This document shows, one piece after another, positions 19,387 to 27,167 of a DNA stretch of 55,341 nucleotides. Every line of letters begins with the position of its first letter. The stretch's first letter is position 1. Source of the DNA: Alphaproteobacteria bacterium (GTDB taxonomy: Bacteria > Pseudomonadota > Alphaproteobacteria > SHVZ01); contig VGEH01000010.1 of NCBI GenBank assembly GCA_016869375.1, positions 1-55,341 on the forward strand. Reading direction: 5' to 3'. The position numbers and the translations under genes were made by a program. Under the pieces are notes generated by a model. The model had not been told where the DNA came from. It did no database searches and saw only the letters and a program-made list of their open reading frames with translations.

Positions 19387-20847
19387 ATGCGCGTCTTCAC
19401 CGCTTCGCTGGCGACCGAGACCAACACCTTCTCGCCGATGCTGACGAGCCGGACGGAGTTCGAGGAGTCCTTCTACGCGCCCGCCGGCAAGCACCCCGAC
19501 TACCCCAAGCTGTTCACCGCACCGCTGGCTGCGGCGCGCAAGCGCGCCAAATCGTCCAACTGGGAGGTCGTCGAAGGCACCTGCACCTTCGCCGAGCCCG
19601 CAGGAACCGTAACGCGAGAGGCCTATGAGGGGTTGCGCGACGAGATCCTCGACCAGCTCAGGGCGGCGATGCCGGTCGACGCGGTGCTCATGGGCCTGCA
19701 CGGCGCCATGGTCGCCGACGGCTATGACGATTGCGAAGGCGACCTTCTGCAGCGCATCCGCAAGATCGTCGGGCCGAAGGTGCCGATCGGCGCCGAGCTG
19801 GACCCGCACTGCCACATGACCGACGCGATGGTGAACTCAACCGACGCGATGATTTGCTTCAAGGAGTTCCCGCATACCGACTTCGCCGAGCGCGGCGAGG
19901 AGCTGGTGCAGATCATCGCCGACACCGCGGTCGGCAAGATCAAGCCGGTGCAGAGCGTCTACGACTGCCGGATGATCAACTCCTACCCGACCTCGCGCGA
20001 GCCGATGCGCAGCTTCGTCGACAAGTTCAAGGCGATGGAGGGCAAGGACGGGATCCTCTCGATCTCGATGATCCACTGCTATCCCTACGCCGACGTGCCT
20101 GACCTCGGCACCAAGATGCTGGTCGTCACCGACAACAACAAGGCGCTCGGCGACAAGATCGCGAAGCAGCTCGGCGAGGAGCTGATCGCGATGCGCGATA
20201 CCGTGCGCCCGGCCTTCCTCACCCTCGAAGGTGCGCTCGATGCAGCGCTCAAGGTCGAGGGCGGTCCCGCGGTCGTCGCCGAGCCGGCCGACAATGCCGG
20301 CGGCGGCGCGCCCTCGGACTCGACCTTCTTCATCGAGCTGCTGCGCAAGCGCGGCGTGAAGAATGTCTGCATCGGCCCGATCTGGGATCCGATCGCCGTC
20401 CGCATGTGCCACGCTGCGGGCGACGGTGCCTCCTTCGACCTCCGCTTCGGCGGCAAGATGGGCCCGACCTCGGGCGAGCCGGTCGACGCCAAGGTCAAGG
20501 TGATCAAATGCGTGAAGGACGCGATCCAGACCTTCTCCGGTGCGGTGGTTCCTCTCGGAGACGCGGCCTCGATCGAGTTCGACGGGATCACCGTGGCGCT
20601 GATCTCGATCCGCACCCAGGCGCTCGGCACCGACCTCTTCACCAATCTCGGCGTCGACCTCAAGTCCAAGCGCGTGATCATCGTCAAGTCGACGAACCAC
20701 TTCCACGGCGCCTTCGGCCCGATCGCGAAGCAGGTGCTCTACTCCGACGGTCCCGGCGCGCTGCCGCGCGACTTCAAGAAGGTCGGATACACGCGCGTCA
20801 AGCGCCCGATCTGGCCGCTCGACGACAATCCCTGGGCCGCGCGCTAG
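19387..20847 (+). CDS. M81 family metallopeptidase (MlrC-like), first copy
   Basis: This 486-residue protein of the M81/MlrC family has an N-terminal DUF1485-type region and a C-terminal MlrC region. Signature stretches are ASLATETNTFSPM at the start, ELDPHCHMTDAMV with the HxH metal pair, EFPHTDFAERGEEL, and AEPADNAGGGAPSDSTFF. MlrC hydrolyses linearised microcystin; the natural substrates of most relatives are unknown but are thought to be amide bonds in unusual peptides or N-acyl amino acids. There is no signal peptide, so it acts inside the cell. It is followed after 12 bases by a same-length paralogue. Confidence 0.9.
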   Translation: MRVFTASLATETNTFSPMLTSRTEFEESFYAPAGKHPDYPKLFTAPLAAARKRAKSSNWEVVEGTCTFAEPAGTVTREAYEGLRDEILDQLRAAMPVDAVLMGLHGAMVADGYDDCEGDLLQRIRKIVGPKVPIGAELDPHCHMTDAMVNSTDAMICFKEFPHTDFAERGEELVQIIADTAVGKIKPVQSVYDCRMINSYPTSREPMRSFVDKFKAMEGKDGILSISMIHCYPYADVPDLGTKMLVVTDNNKALGDKIAKQLGEELIAMRDTVRPAFLTLEGALDAALKVEGGPAVVAEPADNAGGGAPSDSTFFIELLRKRGVKNVCIGPIWDPIAVRMCHAAGDGASFDLRFGGKMGPTSGEPVDAKVKVIKCVKDAIQTFSGAVVPLGDAASIEFDGITVALISIRTQALGTDLFTNLGVDLKSKRVIIVKSTNHFHGAFGPIAKQVLYSDGPGALPRDFKKVGYTRVKRPIWPLDDNPWAAR

Positions 20848-20859
20848 GAGCCTCCGCAC

Positions 20860-22320
20860 GTGCGTATCTTCACCGGCTCGCTCGCGACGGAGACCAACAC
20901 CTTCTCGCCGATGCCGACCGACATGACGCTGTTCAAGGAGACCTTCTTCGCCGAGGCGGGGAAGCATCCGGACGAGCCGGGCTTCATGTCGGGGCCGACC
21001 TTCGCCGCGCGCAAGCGCGCCAAGGGGTCGAACATCGAGGTCATCGAGGGCCTGCATGCGCTCGCCATGCCGGCGGGCCGCACGGTCAGGTCGGTCTACG
21101 AGGAACTGCGAGACCAGCTTCTCTCCGAGCTCAAGGCGGCGATGCCAGTCGACATCGTCGCCCTCGGCCTACATGGCGCCATGGCGGCCGACGGCTATGA
21201 CGATTGCGAGGGCGACATCGTCGAGCGCGTGCGCAAGATCGTCGGGCCGAAGGTCGCAATCGGGATCGAGATCGACCCGCATTGCCACCTGACCGACCAG
21301 ATGGTGCGCAACACCGACGCGATCGTGATCATGAAGGAGTATCCGCACACGGATTTCCTCGAGCGCGGCGACGAGCTTCTCGACATCCTGATCAAGACCG
21401 CACGCGGCGAGGTGAAGCCGGTCGCCAGCGTCTATGACTGCAAGATGCTGGTGCCGTTCCGCCCGACGCGCGAGCCGGCGCGCGGCCTCGTCGACAAGAT
21501 CAAGGCGATGGAGGGGAAGGACGGCATCCTCTCGGTCTCGCTCGTCCACGGCTTCGCCTATGGCGATGTCGACGATCTCGGCAGCAAGGTCCTGGTCGTC
21601 ACCGACAACAACAAGGCGCATGGCGACAAGGTCGCTGCCGAGCTCGGCAAAGAGATCTGGGAGAAGCGCGACGCGCTCTCGACCAAGCTGCTCTCGCCCG
21701 ACGAAGCCCTCGACGAGGCGCTCAAGATCAAGGAGAGCCCGGTCGTCATCGCCGATCCGGCCGACAATGCCGGCGGCGGCGCGCCGTCGGACTCTACCTT
21801 CTTCGTCCGCCTGATGATGAAGCGCGGCATCAGGAACGCCGCCAATGCGCCGATCTGGGATCCGGGCGCGGTCAAGCTCTGCTTCGCCGCCGGCCTCGGC
21901 GGCACGCTCGAGCTCCGCTTCGGCGGCAAGCTCGGCCCGACCTCGGGCGATCCGATCGACGCCAAGGTCAAGGTCGTCGGCCTGGTGCGCAACGCCAAGC
22001 AGCCCTTCGGCGACACCTTCTTCGACATGGGCGACATGGCCGGCATCGAGTTCGACGGCATCTCCGTCGTGCTCTCCTCGAACCGTGTGCAGGCCTATCA
22101 CCCGGACCTGTTCCGCGCGGTCGGCATCGATCCGCTGAAGACGCATATCCTCGTGGTCAAGTCGACCAACCACTTCGTCTCGGGCTTCGGCCCGGTGACC
22201 AAGCACATTCTCTACTCGGATGGTCCGGGCGCGCTCGCCGGCGATCCGCGTCGCATCACCTACACCAAGCGCAAGAAGCCGATGTGGCCCTTCGAGGCCG
22301 ATCCCTGGAGCAAGTCATGA
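20860..22320 (+). CDS. M81 family metallopeptidase (MlrC-like), second copy
   Basis: This 486-residue paralogue of the preceding gene has the same length and a matching N-terminus (GSLATETNTFSPM). Metal-site stretches EIDPHCHLTDQMV and EYPHTDFLERGDEL and the ADPADNAGGGAPSDSTFF motif are intact, so both copies look active. They differ in the stretch around residues 45-70 and in helices near the middle, which could change specificity or allow a heteromer. It starts with GTG at 20860 behind a TAGGAG site. Its stop overlaps the start of the next PLP-enzyme gene by four bases (ATGA), strong evidence for translational coupling. Confidence 0.9.
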   Translation: MRIFTGSLATETNTFSPMPTDMTLFKETFFAEAGKHPDEPGFMSGPTFAARKRAKGSNIEVIEGLHALAMPAGRTVRSVYEELRDQLLSELKAAMPVDIVALGLHGAMAADGYDDCEGDIVERVRKIVGPKVAIGIEIDPHCHLTDQMVRNTDAIVIMKEYPHTDFLERGDELLDILIKTARGEVKPVASVYDCKMLVPFRPTREPARGLVDKIKAMEGKDGILSVSLVHGFAYGDVDDLGSKVLVVTDNNKAHGDKVAAELGKEIWEKRDALSTKLLSPDEALDEALKIKESPVVIADPADNAGGGAPSDSTFFVRLMMKRGIRNAANAPIWDPGAVKLCFAAGLGGTLELRFGGKLGPTSGDPIDAKVKVVGLVRNAKQPFGDTFFDMGDMAGIEFDGISVVLSSNRVQAYHPDLFRAVGIDPLKTHILVVKSTNHFVSGFGPVTKHILYSDGPGALAGDPRRITYTKRKKPMWPFEADPWSKS

Positions 22321-23552
22321 CCGCCAAAAAAGCCCCCGCCCGTCCCAACGAGAGCATCTATCAGCGCATCGGCCTGCGCACGATCGTCAACGCCTCCGGC
22401 CCGTCGACCAGGCTCACCGGCGGCATCATGCGGCCCGAGGTCGCCGAGGCGATGGCGGAAGCCTCGCAATGGTGCGTCGATCTCGCCGAGCTGCAGGGCC
22501 GCGCCTCGGAGATCATCTCCGAAGCCACCGGCGCGGAGGCCGCCTATGTCACCGCCGGCGCCTCCGCCGCGCTGATGCTGGCCTCGGCCGCTTGCCTCGC
22601 CGGGCTCGATCCGGCGAAGATGAACCGGCTCCCCGACACAACCGGCATGGCGAACGAGGTCGTGATGGCCCGCAGCCATCGCAACATGTACGACCACGCC
22701 ATCGCCCAGGCCGGCGCCAAGCTGATCGAGGTCGGCATTCCCGACCGCTTCTCCGGTGCCGGCGTACGCGATGCGCAGGTCTGGGAATACGACGCGGCGA
22801 TCACCGACAAGACCGCCGCCGTCCTCTGGGTCGCGCAGGCGCATAGCGAGCCGACGCTGCCCGAGATCGTCGCTGTCGCGAAGCGCCGCGGCGTGCCGGT
22901 GATCGTCGATGCCGCCGGCCAGCTGCCGCCGGCAGAGAATCTGAAGAAGTTCATCGCCCAGGGCGCCGACCTTGTCGCCTTCTCCGGCGGCAAGGCGATC
23001 GGCGGGCCGCAGGCCTCCGGCATCCTCTGCGGCCGGCGCGACCTCATCCAGTCGGCGGCGCTGCAGCAGCTCGACCACGACACCTATTTCGAGCAGTGGA
23101 CCCCGCCGGCCTCGCTCTTCGACAAGAGCAAGCTGGTCGGCTTCCCGGCGAGCGGCATCGGCCGCGCGTCGAAGTGCGGCAAGGAGGAGATCGTCGGCCT
23201 GCTGACCGCGCTCAAGTTCTTCCTCGAGGAGAACACCGAGGAGCGGCACAAGCGCCTGCTCGGCCTCTGCCAGGAGGTCGCCAACGGCCTCAAGGGCGTG
23301 AAGGGTGCGACCGTCACCCTCGTCGACAAGAAGTACAAGGGGGCGCCGGCAGTCGAGCTGACGGTGCACGAGGACGAGCTGGGCTTCTCGGCGCGCGACC
23401 TGGTAAAGCGCCTGCAGGACGGCAATCCCTCGGTGCATGCGAACCATGCGCGTGTCCGCGACGGCATGGTGGTGTTCGGCCCGACCTGCATGAAGCCGGG
23501 CGACCCGGCGATCGTGGTCGAGCGCGTCCGCGCCGAGCTGAAGGCGAAGTAG
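22317..23552 (+). CDS. SelA-like PLP-dependent enzyme (aminotransferase class V fold)
   Basis: This 411-residue fold-type I PLP enzyme is related to SelA and D-glucosaminate-6-phosphate ammonia-lyase. The likely PLP lysine is Lys226 in FSGGKAIGGPQASG, preceded by the pocket stretch PVIVDAAGQLPP. It is a paralogue of the gene at 17547 but lacks the C-terminal extension and has an ordinary length. Its ATG lies within the stop codon of the second M81 gene. Close coupling to a peptidase suggests it acts on the product of amide hydrolysis, for instance by dehydration, elimination or racemisation. That is inference. A hairpin follows directly. Confidence 0.82.
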   Translation: MTAKKAPARPNESIYQRIGLRTIVNASGPSTRLTGGIMRPEVAEAMAEASQWCVDLAELQGRASEIISEATGAEAAYVTAGASAALMLASAACLAGLDPAKMNRLPDTTGMANEVVMARSHRNMYDHAIAQAGAKLIEVGIPDRFSGAGVRDAQVWEYDAAITDKTAAVLWVAQAHSEPTLPEIVAVAKRRGVPVIVDAAGQLPPAENLKKFIAQGADLVAFSGGKAIGGPQASGILCGRRDLIQSAALQQLDHDTYFEQWTPPASLFDKSKLVGFPASGIGRASKCGKEEIVGLLTALKFFLEENTEERHKRLLGLCQEVANGLKGVKGATVTLVDKKYKGAPAVELTVHEDELGFSARDLVKRLQDGNPSVHANHARVRDGMVVFGPTCMKPGDPAIVVERVRAELKAK

Positions 23553-23563
23553 GGAACAATAGA

Positions 23564-23584
23564 CGGCGGGCGTCAGCCCGCCGA
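23564..23584. terminator. Hairpin between converging SelA-like and TusA-like genes
   Basis: CGGCGGGC-GTCA-GCCCGCCG forms an eight-base stem. It lies just behind the PLP-enzyme stop and overlaps the TusA-like stop codon (23573-23575). There is only a weak T-run on the plus strand (ATTTCT), so it may act in both directions but inefficiently. Confidence 0.5.
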
Positions 23585-23803
23585 TTTCTGCAGGTCGAAG
23601 GTGTAGACCTTGTCGGCCTCGATCATGCCGAGCATGGTGTGGCCGCCGGCCTCGCACAGCGCGCGGAAATCGCCGACCGCGCCCGGGTCAGTCACAAGCA
23701 CGCGGAGCCGGCCGCCGGGAGGCAGAGATTGAAGCGCCTTCCGTGCTTTCAGCACCGGCAGCGGACAGGTAAGGCCGCGCGCGTCGAGAGTGGTGACGTC
23801 CAA
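23573..23803 (-). CDS. TusA-like sulfurtransferase
   Basis: This 76-residue protein has the TusA core: the persulfide cysteine lies in ARGLTCPLPVLKARKAL (Cys13), followed by a VTDPGAVGDF strand and a C-terminal VYTFDLQKS. TusA-family proteins pass sulfur as a persulfide. I chose the TTG at 23803 because GGAG lies six bases upstream and the domain begins there; longer in-frame extensions would run into the divergent transporter gene. It is divergent from the YeeE/YedE gene by 89 bases, the pairing known for thiosulfate uptake (TsuA with TsuB). Confidence 0.85.
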   Translation of the reverse strand: MDVTTLDARGLTCPLPVLKARKALQSLPPGGRLRVLVTDPGAVGDFRALCEAGGHTMLGMIEADKVYTFDLQKSAG

Positions 23804-23892
23804 CAGATGCTCCTGCGCGGCTACCGGGCCGCGCGACGATACGAGATCGCAGCTATATAGGATAAGGGCTAAGACTTGCCGAGGGGAGAGTC

Positions 23893-24996
23893 GTGGAAGA
23901 ACTACAACCAAAATATGTAGTCCTTGCCATCGGCTTCGTGCTGGGACTGATATTCGGCGCCACCGTCCAGCGCAGCAACTACTGCACCATGGGCGCGATC
24001 TCCGACACCGTGCTGATGGGCGACACCCGCCGGTTGCGTGCCGGGCTGCTCTCGGTCGCGATCGCACTCATGGGCAGCCAGGCCCTGGACGCTCTTGGAT
24101 TCGCGACTCTCTCGGCCTCGATCTACCGGACGCCCGCGCTCGGATGGGCGGGCGCGATTCTCGGCGGCACCGCCTTCGGCTTCGGCATGGTGCTCGCCGG
24201 CGGCTGCGGCAGCCGCATCCTGGTCCGCGCCGGCGCCGGCAACCTCAAAAGCCTGGTCGCGGTGATCGTCGTCGCCATCGCCGCGCTGATGACCTTGCGC
24301 GGTCTGGTCGCGGCGCTGCGCCAACCCTTCGAGCGCGCGACGCAGATCGACCTCCGTGGCATCGGCGCGGCGAGCCAAGGCCTTCCCGATCTGCTCGCGT
24401 ACGCGACCGGACTCGGTAGCGGCTTCTGGCAGGGGGCGCTGACCTTGTTGCTCGGCCTCGGCGTCGCCGCCTGGGCGCTGTCCTCGCCGAGCCTGCGCCG
24501 CGACCGCAAGCTCTTGGTTGCCGCGATTCTCATCGGCCTCGTCATTCCCGCTGCCTGGGCCGCGACGAGCTGGGGTGCCAGCGATCCGTTCGAGACCATG
24601 CAGGTCTCCGGTCTCTCTTTCGTCGCGCCGATCGGAGAGGGGCTGCAGTACCTGATGTTCTTCACCGGCGCGAGCCTGAGCTTCGGCGCCGCCTCGGTCG
24701 GCGGCGTGATCGCCGGTGCGCTGATCGCAGCGCTCGCCTCGGGCCAGTTCCGCCTCGAAGGCTTTCGCGACACGCCCGACCTGCTGCGCCACATCGGCGG
24801 CGGCGCATTGATGGGCGTGGGCGGCGTGCTCGCGCTCGGCTGCACGATCGGCCAGGGGCTCTCCGGACTCTCGACGCTGGCGCTGGGATCCTTCATCTCC
24901 GTCGCCGCCATCGTCTTCGGCGCGGTGCTGGCGCTGCGCTGGCTCGAGGAAGGCAGCATGGCAGGCGCCCTCCGCGCGGTTTTCGGCCGCTCTTGA
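23893..24996 (+). CDS. YeeE/YedE family sulfur-compound (thiosulfate) transporter
   Basis: This 367-residue inner-membrane protein has about nine to ten helices and two YeeE/YedE repeats. The three cysteine sites of thiosulfate transporter TsuA have counterparts: QRSNYCTMGA (Cys31), LAGGCGSRIL (Cys105) and ALGCTIGQG (Cys317). These cysteines relay thiosulfate through the pore in the characterised homologue. The nearby TusA-like gene supports sulfur import; selenium handling is an alternative for YedE relatives. It starts with GTG behind GAGGGGAG. The next gene is an unrelated F1-ATPase inhibitor. Confidence 0.85.
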   Translation: MEELQPKYVVLAIGFVLGLIFGATVQRSNYCTMGAISDTVLMGDTRRLRAGLLSVAIALMGSQALDALGFATLSASIYRTPALGWAGAILGGTAFGFGMVLAGGCGSRILVRAGAGNLKSLVAVIVVAIAALMTLRGLVAALRQPFERATQIDLRGIGAASQGLPDLLAYATGLGSGFWQGALTLLLGLGVAAWALSSPSLRRDRKLLVAAILIGLVIPAAWAATSWGASDPFETMQVSGLSFVAPIGEGLQYLMFFTGASLSFGAASVGGVIAGALIAALASGQFRLEGFRDTPDLLRHIGGGALMGVGGVLALGCTIGQGLSGLSTLALGSFISVAAIVFGAVLALRWLEEGSMAGALRAVFGRS

Positions 24997-25056
24997 TCGA
25001 GTCGCGTCGAGCCCTTAGATCAGAGGCCCAGTGCCATCCCCAGGAGATAAACAAAA

Positions 25057-25377
25057 ATGACGGGCTTCGACGACCGCAAGAAGGACGCCGAAAAGAGGTT
25101 CCAGCTCGACGAAGAGATGCGCTTCAAGGTCAACGCTAGGCGCACCAAGCTTCTTGGGCTCTGGGTCGCCGGCCAGATGGGACTCTCGGGCGACGCCGCC
25201 GAGACTTATGCCAAGTCGCTGGTGATCGAGGACATGTCGAAGCCCGGCGATGACGACGTCGTCAGCAAGGCCATCGCCGACCTGAAGGGGAAAGGCATCG
25301 ACATGACCGAGCACCGCATCCGCAAGGAGCTTGAGGAGTTCGGCAAGCAGGCGCGCGACCAGCTCATGAAGAGCTGA
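25057..25377 (+). CDS. ATP synthase zeta subunit (DUF1476), F1-ATPase inhibitor
   Basis: This is a 106-residue, highly charged, mostly helical protein. The sequence pattern FDDRKKDAEKRFQLDEEMRF, then RRTKLLGLWVA, then SLVIEDMSKPGDDDV is characteristic of DUF1476. In Paracoccus denitrificans this protein is the zeta subunit, which blocks ATP hydrolysis by F1 and is unique to Alphaproteobacteria. Inhibitory strength varies among species, so blocking activity here is not certain. It stands alone, far from any atp operon, with a terminator 24 bases behind it. Confidence 0.9.
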   Translation: MTGFDDRKKDAEKRFQLDEEMRFKVNARRTKLLGLWVAGQMGLSGDAAETYAKSLVIEDMSKPGDDDVVSKAIADLKGKGIDMTEHRIRKELEEFGKQARDQLMKS

Positions 25378-25401
25378 GCGCGATCCTCATCGCCGCAAAG
25401 A

Positions 25402-25437
25402 AAAAGCCCCGCGCGCGAGCGCGGGGCTTTTCTCTTG
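25402..25437. terminator. Bidirectional rho-independent terminator
   Basis: AGCCCCGCGC-GCGA-GCGCGGGGCT forms a ten-base stem with AAAGAAAA on the left and TTTTCTCTT on the right. It separates the converging zeta-subunit and sulfide dehydrogenase genes and can serve both. Confidence 0.92.
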
Positions 25438-25450
25438 TATCGAACGCCGC

Positions 25451-26725
25451 TCAGCCGAACATTTCGCCGGTGATGCTGGCGTACCAGCCATCGGCATAGA
25501 TCGCCTCCAGCTTGCGGTTCTCGTCGTCCCACTGGCGCGGGCTGACGCCGCCGGAGTCCGGCACCTCGATCAGGCGTTCCGCGGTGCCGCGATACACGCC
25601 GGCGACCGAGATCGCGTAGTCCTTGCCGACATGGCTGTAGCAGGTGTTGACCATCGACGCGGCCGGCACGGGTTTGCCCTGCAGCATCGAGGCGGCGGCG
25701 ATCGCCGCGACCTTGCCCTGGCTGCTCGCGGCGAAGCCGGATTTCGGCATCGGAGCCGCGATCGTCGCGTCGCCGACCACGTGGATGCCCTTCACCAGCT
25801 TGGATTCGAAGCTCGAGGCATCGATCGGGCACCAGCCGGACTGGTCGGCGAGGCCTGAATCGCGCGCGATCTTCGCTGCCATCTGCGGCGGGATCACATT
25901 GGCGACCGCGGCCTTGTGCTGCTGGCCGAACTCGGTCTCCAGCGTCTTCGTGCGCGCATCGACCTTGACCACCTTGCCGTCCTTGCCAACCGGCACCCAT
26001 TCGATCATGCCCGGATAGAGCTTCGCCCAGGCATCCTGGAACAGCGGCTGCTTGGAGAAGTTCTCCTTGGCATCGAGGATCAGGATCTTCGAGCGCGGCT
26101 TCGCGCCCTTGAGGTAGCTCGCGATCATCGAGACGCGTTCGTAAGGCCCGGGCGGGCAGCGGAACGGATTGGCCGGAGCGGCCATGACGAAGAGGCCGCC
26201 ATCGGGCATCGCCTCGAGCTGACGGCGCAGCACGAGCGTTTGCTCGCCGGCGCGCCAAGCATGCGGCATCGTCTGCGCCGCCTTCTCGTCGTAGCCGGCG
26301 ATGCCGTTCCAGCGGATGTCGATGCCGGGCGAGACGATCAGGCGGTCATAGGGAAGCATGCGGCCGCCGGCGAGGCGGACGCGCTTGCGGTCATGCTCGA
26401 TCGCCGCCGCCGTGTCGTGGGCGACGGTGATGCCGGACTTGGCGAGCTTGTCGTAGCCGAAGCTGATCGAGTCGATCCTGCGCTGGCCGCCGATCACCAG
26501 GTTCGAGTAGGGGCAGGTGACGAAGCGCCGGCTCGGCTCGACCAGCGTGACCTGGAGCTGCGGCGAGGTCTTCTTCAGGTAGCGCGCCGCGGTGGCGCCG
26601 CCGAAGCCGCCGCCGATGACGACGACGCGTGCCGCGCCCTGGCCATAGGCGATCGCCGGCATGGCGAAGGAAGCGGAGACGCCGGCAACACCGGCGAGGA
26701 AGCGACGACGTGATTGAGTGGTCAT
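25451..26725 (-). CDS. fccB: Flavocytochrome c sulfide dehydrogenase, flavoprotein subunit
   Basis: This 424-residue periplasmic flavoprotein begins with a twin-arginine signal (SRRRFLAG), then an FAD Rossmann motif (VVVIGGGFGGATAARYL). Redox-active cysteines are likely those in FVTCPYSNLVIG and MVNTCYSHVG. GIHVVGDATIAAPMPKSGF and a C-terminal FCSD-type flavin-binding tail follow. It oxidises sulfide to sulfur, passing electrons to its cytochrome partner. The partner gene lies 12 bases upstream. SoxF, an alternative name, is possible, but no sox genes are in the window. Confidence 0.92.
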   Translation of the reverse strand: MTTQSRRRFLAGVAGVSASFAMPAIAYGQGAARVVVIGGGFGGATAARYLKKTSPQLQVTLVEPSRRFVTCPYSNLVIGGQRRIDSISFGYDKLAKSGITVAHDTAAAIEHDRKRVRLAGGRMLPYDRLIVSPGIDIRWNGIAGYDEKAAQTMPHAWRAGEQTLVLRRQLEAMPDGGLFVMAAPANPFRCPPGPYERVSMIASYLKGAKPRSKILILDAKENFSKQPLFQDAWAKLYPGMIEWVPVGKDGKVVKVDARTKTLETEFGQQHKAAVANVIPPQMAAKIARDSGLADQSGWCPIDASSFESKLVKGIHVVGDATIAAPMPKSGFAASSQGKVAAIAAASMLQGKPVPAASMVNTCYSHVGKDYAISVAGVYRGTAERLIEVPDSGGVSPRQWDDENRKLEAIYADGWYASITGEMFG

Positions 26726-26737
26726 CCGGGTCCTCCC

Positions 26738-27031
26738 TTAGCGCAGTCGCGAGAAGTGAAGGGCTAGACCGGCGATCTCCTCGTCGGTGTAGCCCTTGGC
26801 CAGGCGGTTCATCACCGTCGCCGGCCGGCTGCCGGCCTTGAAGGCCTTGAGCTGGTCGGCGAGGTAGCGCTCCTGCTGGCCCTTGAGGCCTGGAATACCG
26901 CCCGAGCCGTCCGCCGAGGCGCCGTGGCAGCCGGAGCAGGTGGCGGCGAGGATGGTGACATCAGCGTTCTGCGCAAAGGCGGGCGCAATGGCCAGAACCG
27001 ATATGCCCAGAATTATTGTGTATAACTTCAT
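26738..27031 (-). CDS. fccA: Small monoheme cytochrome c, partner of sulfide dehydrogenase
   Basis: This 97-residue precursor has a signal peptide (cleaved after AFA, about residue 20) and a single heme site CSGCH (residues 32-36). The likely Met ligand is in ATVMNRLAKGYTDEEIAGLA. The mature protein is about 77 residues, so it is a one-heme partner, unlike the diheme FccA of phototrophs. It precedes fccB by 12 bases. The ATG at 27031 has a GGGGG ribosome site and gives the signal peptide. A perfect palindrome sits just ahead. Confidence 0.9.
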   Translation of the reverse strand: MKLYTIILGISVLAIAPAFAQNADVTILAATCSGCHGASADGSGGIPGLKGQQERYLADQLKAFKAGSRPATVMNRLAKGYTDEEIAGLALHFSRLR

Positions 27032-27043
27032 TTTACCCCCTGA

Positions 27044-27060
27044 ATGATCTTGTGGATCAT
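27044..27060. promoter_or_regulatory. Operator-like palindrome before fccA
   Basis: ATGATC-TTGTG-GATCAT is a perfect inverted repeat placed 13-29 bases before the fccA ATG, next to the ribosome site. This position would suit a repressor that blocks transcription or translation of the sulfide dehydrogenase genes. It is not the known BigR/SqrR consensus. Confidence 0.5.
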
Positions 27061-27123
27061 AGGCCGCTCCCTCCCGGACGGCGAGGGCAATCTTAGCACG
27101 CTGGCAAGACAGCCCTGCGCGAC

Positions 27124-27129
27124 TATGAT
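27124..27129 (+). promoter_or_regulatory. Candidate -10 element (TATGAT) for the HAD phosphatase gene
   Basis: TATGAT lies 44 bases before the ATG in the string CTATGATCCGGCCCCTT. This closely matches CTATAGTCCGGCCCCTT before the dienelactone hydrolase gene. No clear -35 box. Confidence 0.3.
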
Positions 27130-27167
27130 CCGGCCCCTTCGCCGACCCGAGAGAGGCCGTCTTCGAC

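Noticed and set aside
17547..23552. True selenocysteine synthase (SelA) genes
   Set aside because: No selB, selD or tRNA-Sec is nearby, and two divergent copies beside peptidases fit the wider SelA-like enzyme group better.
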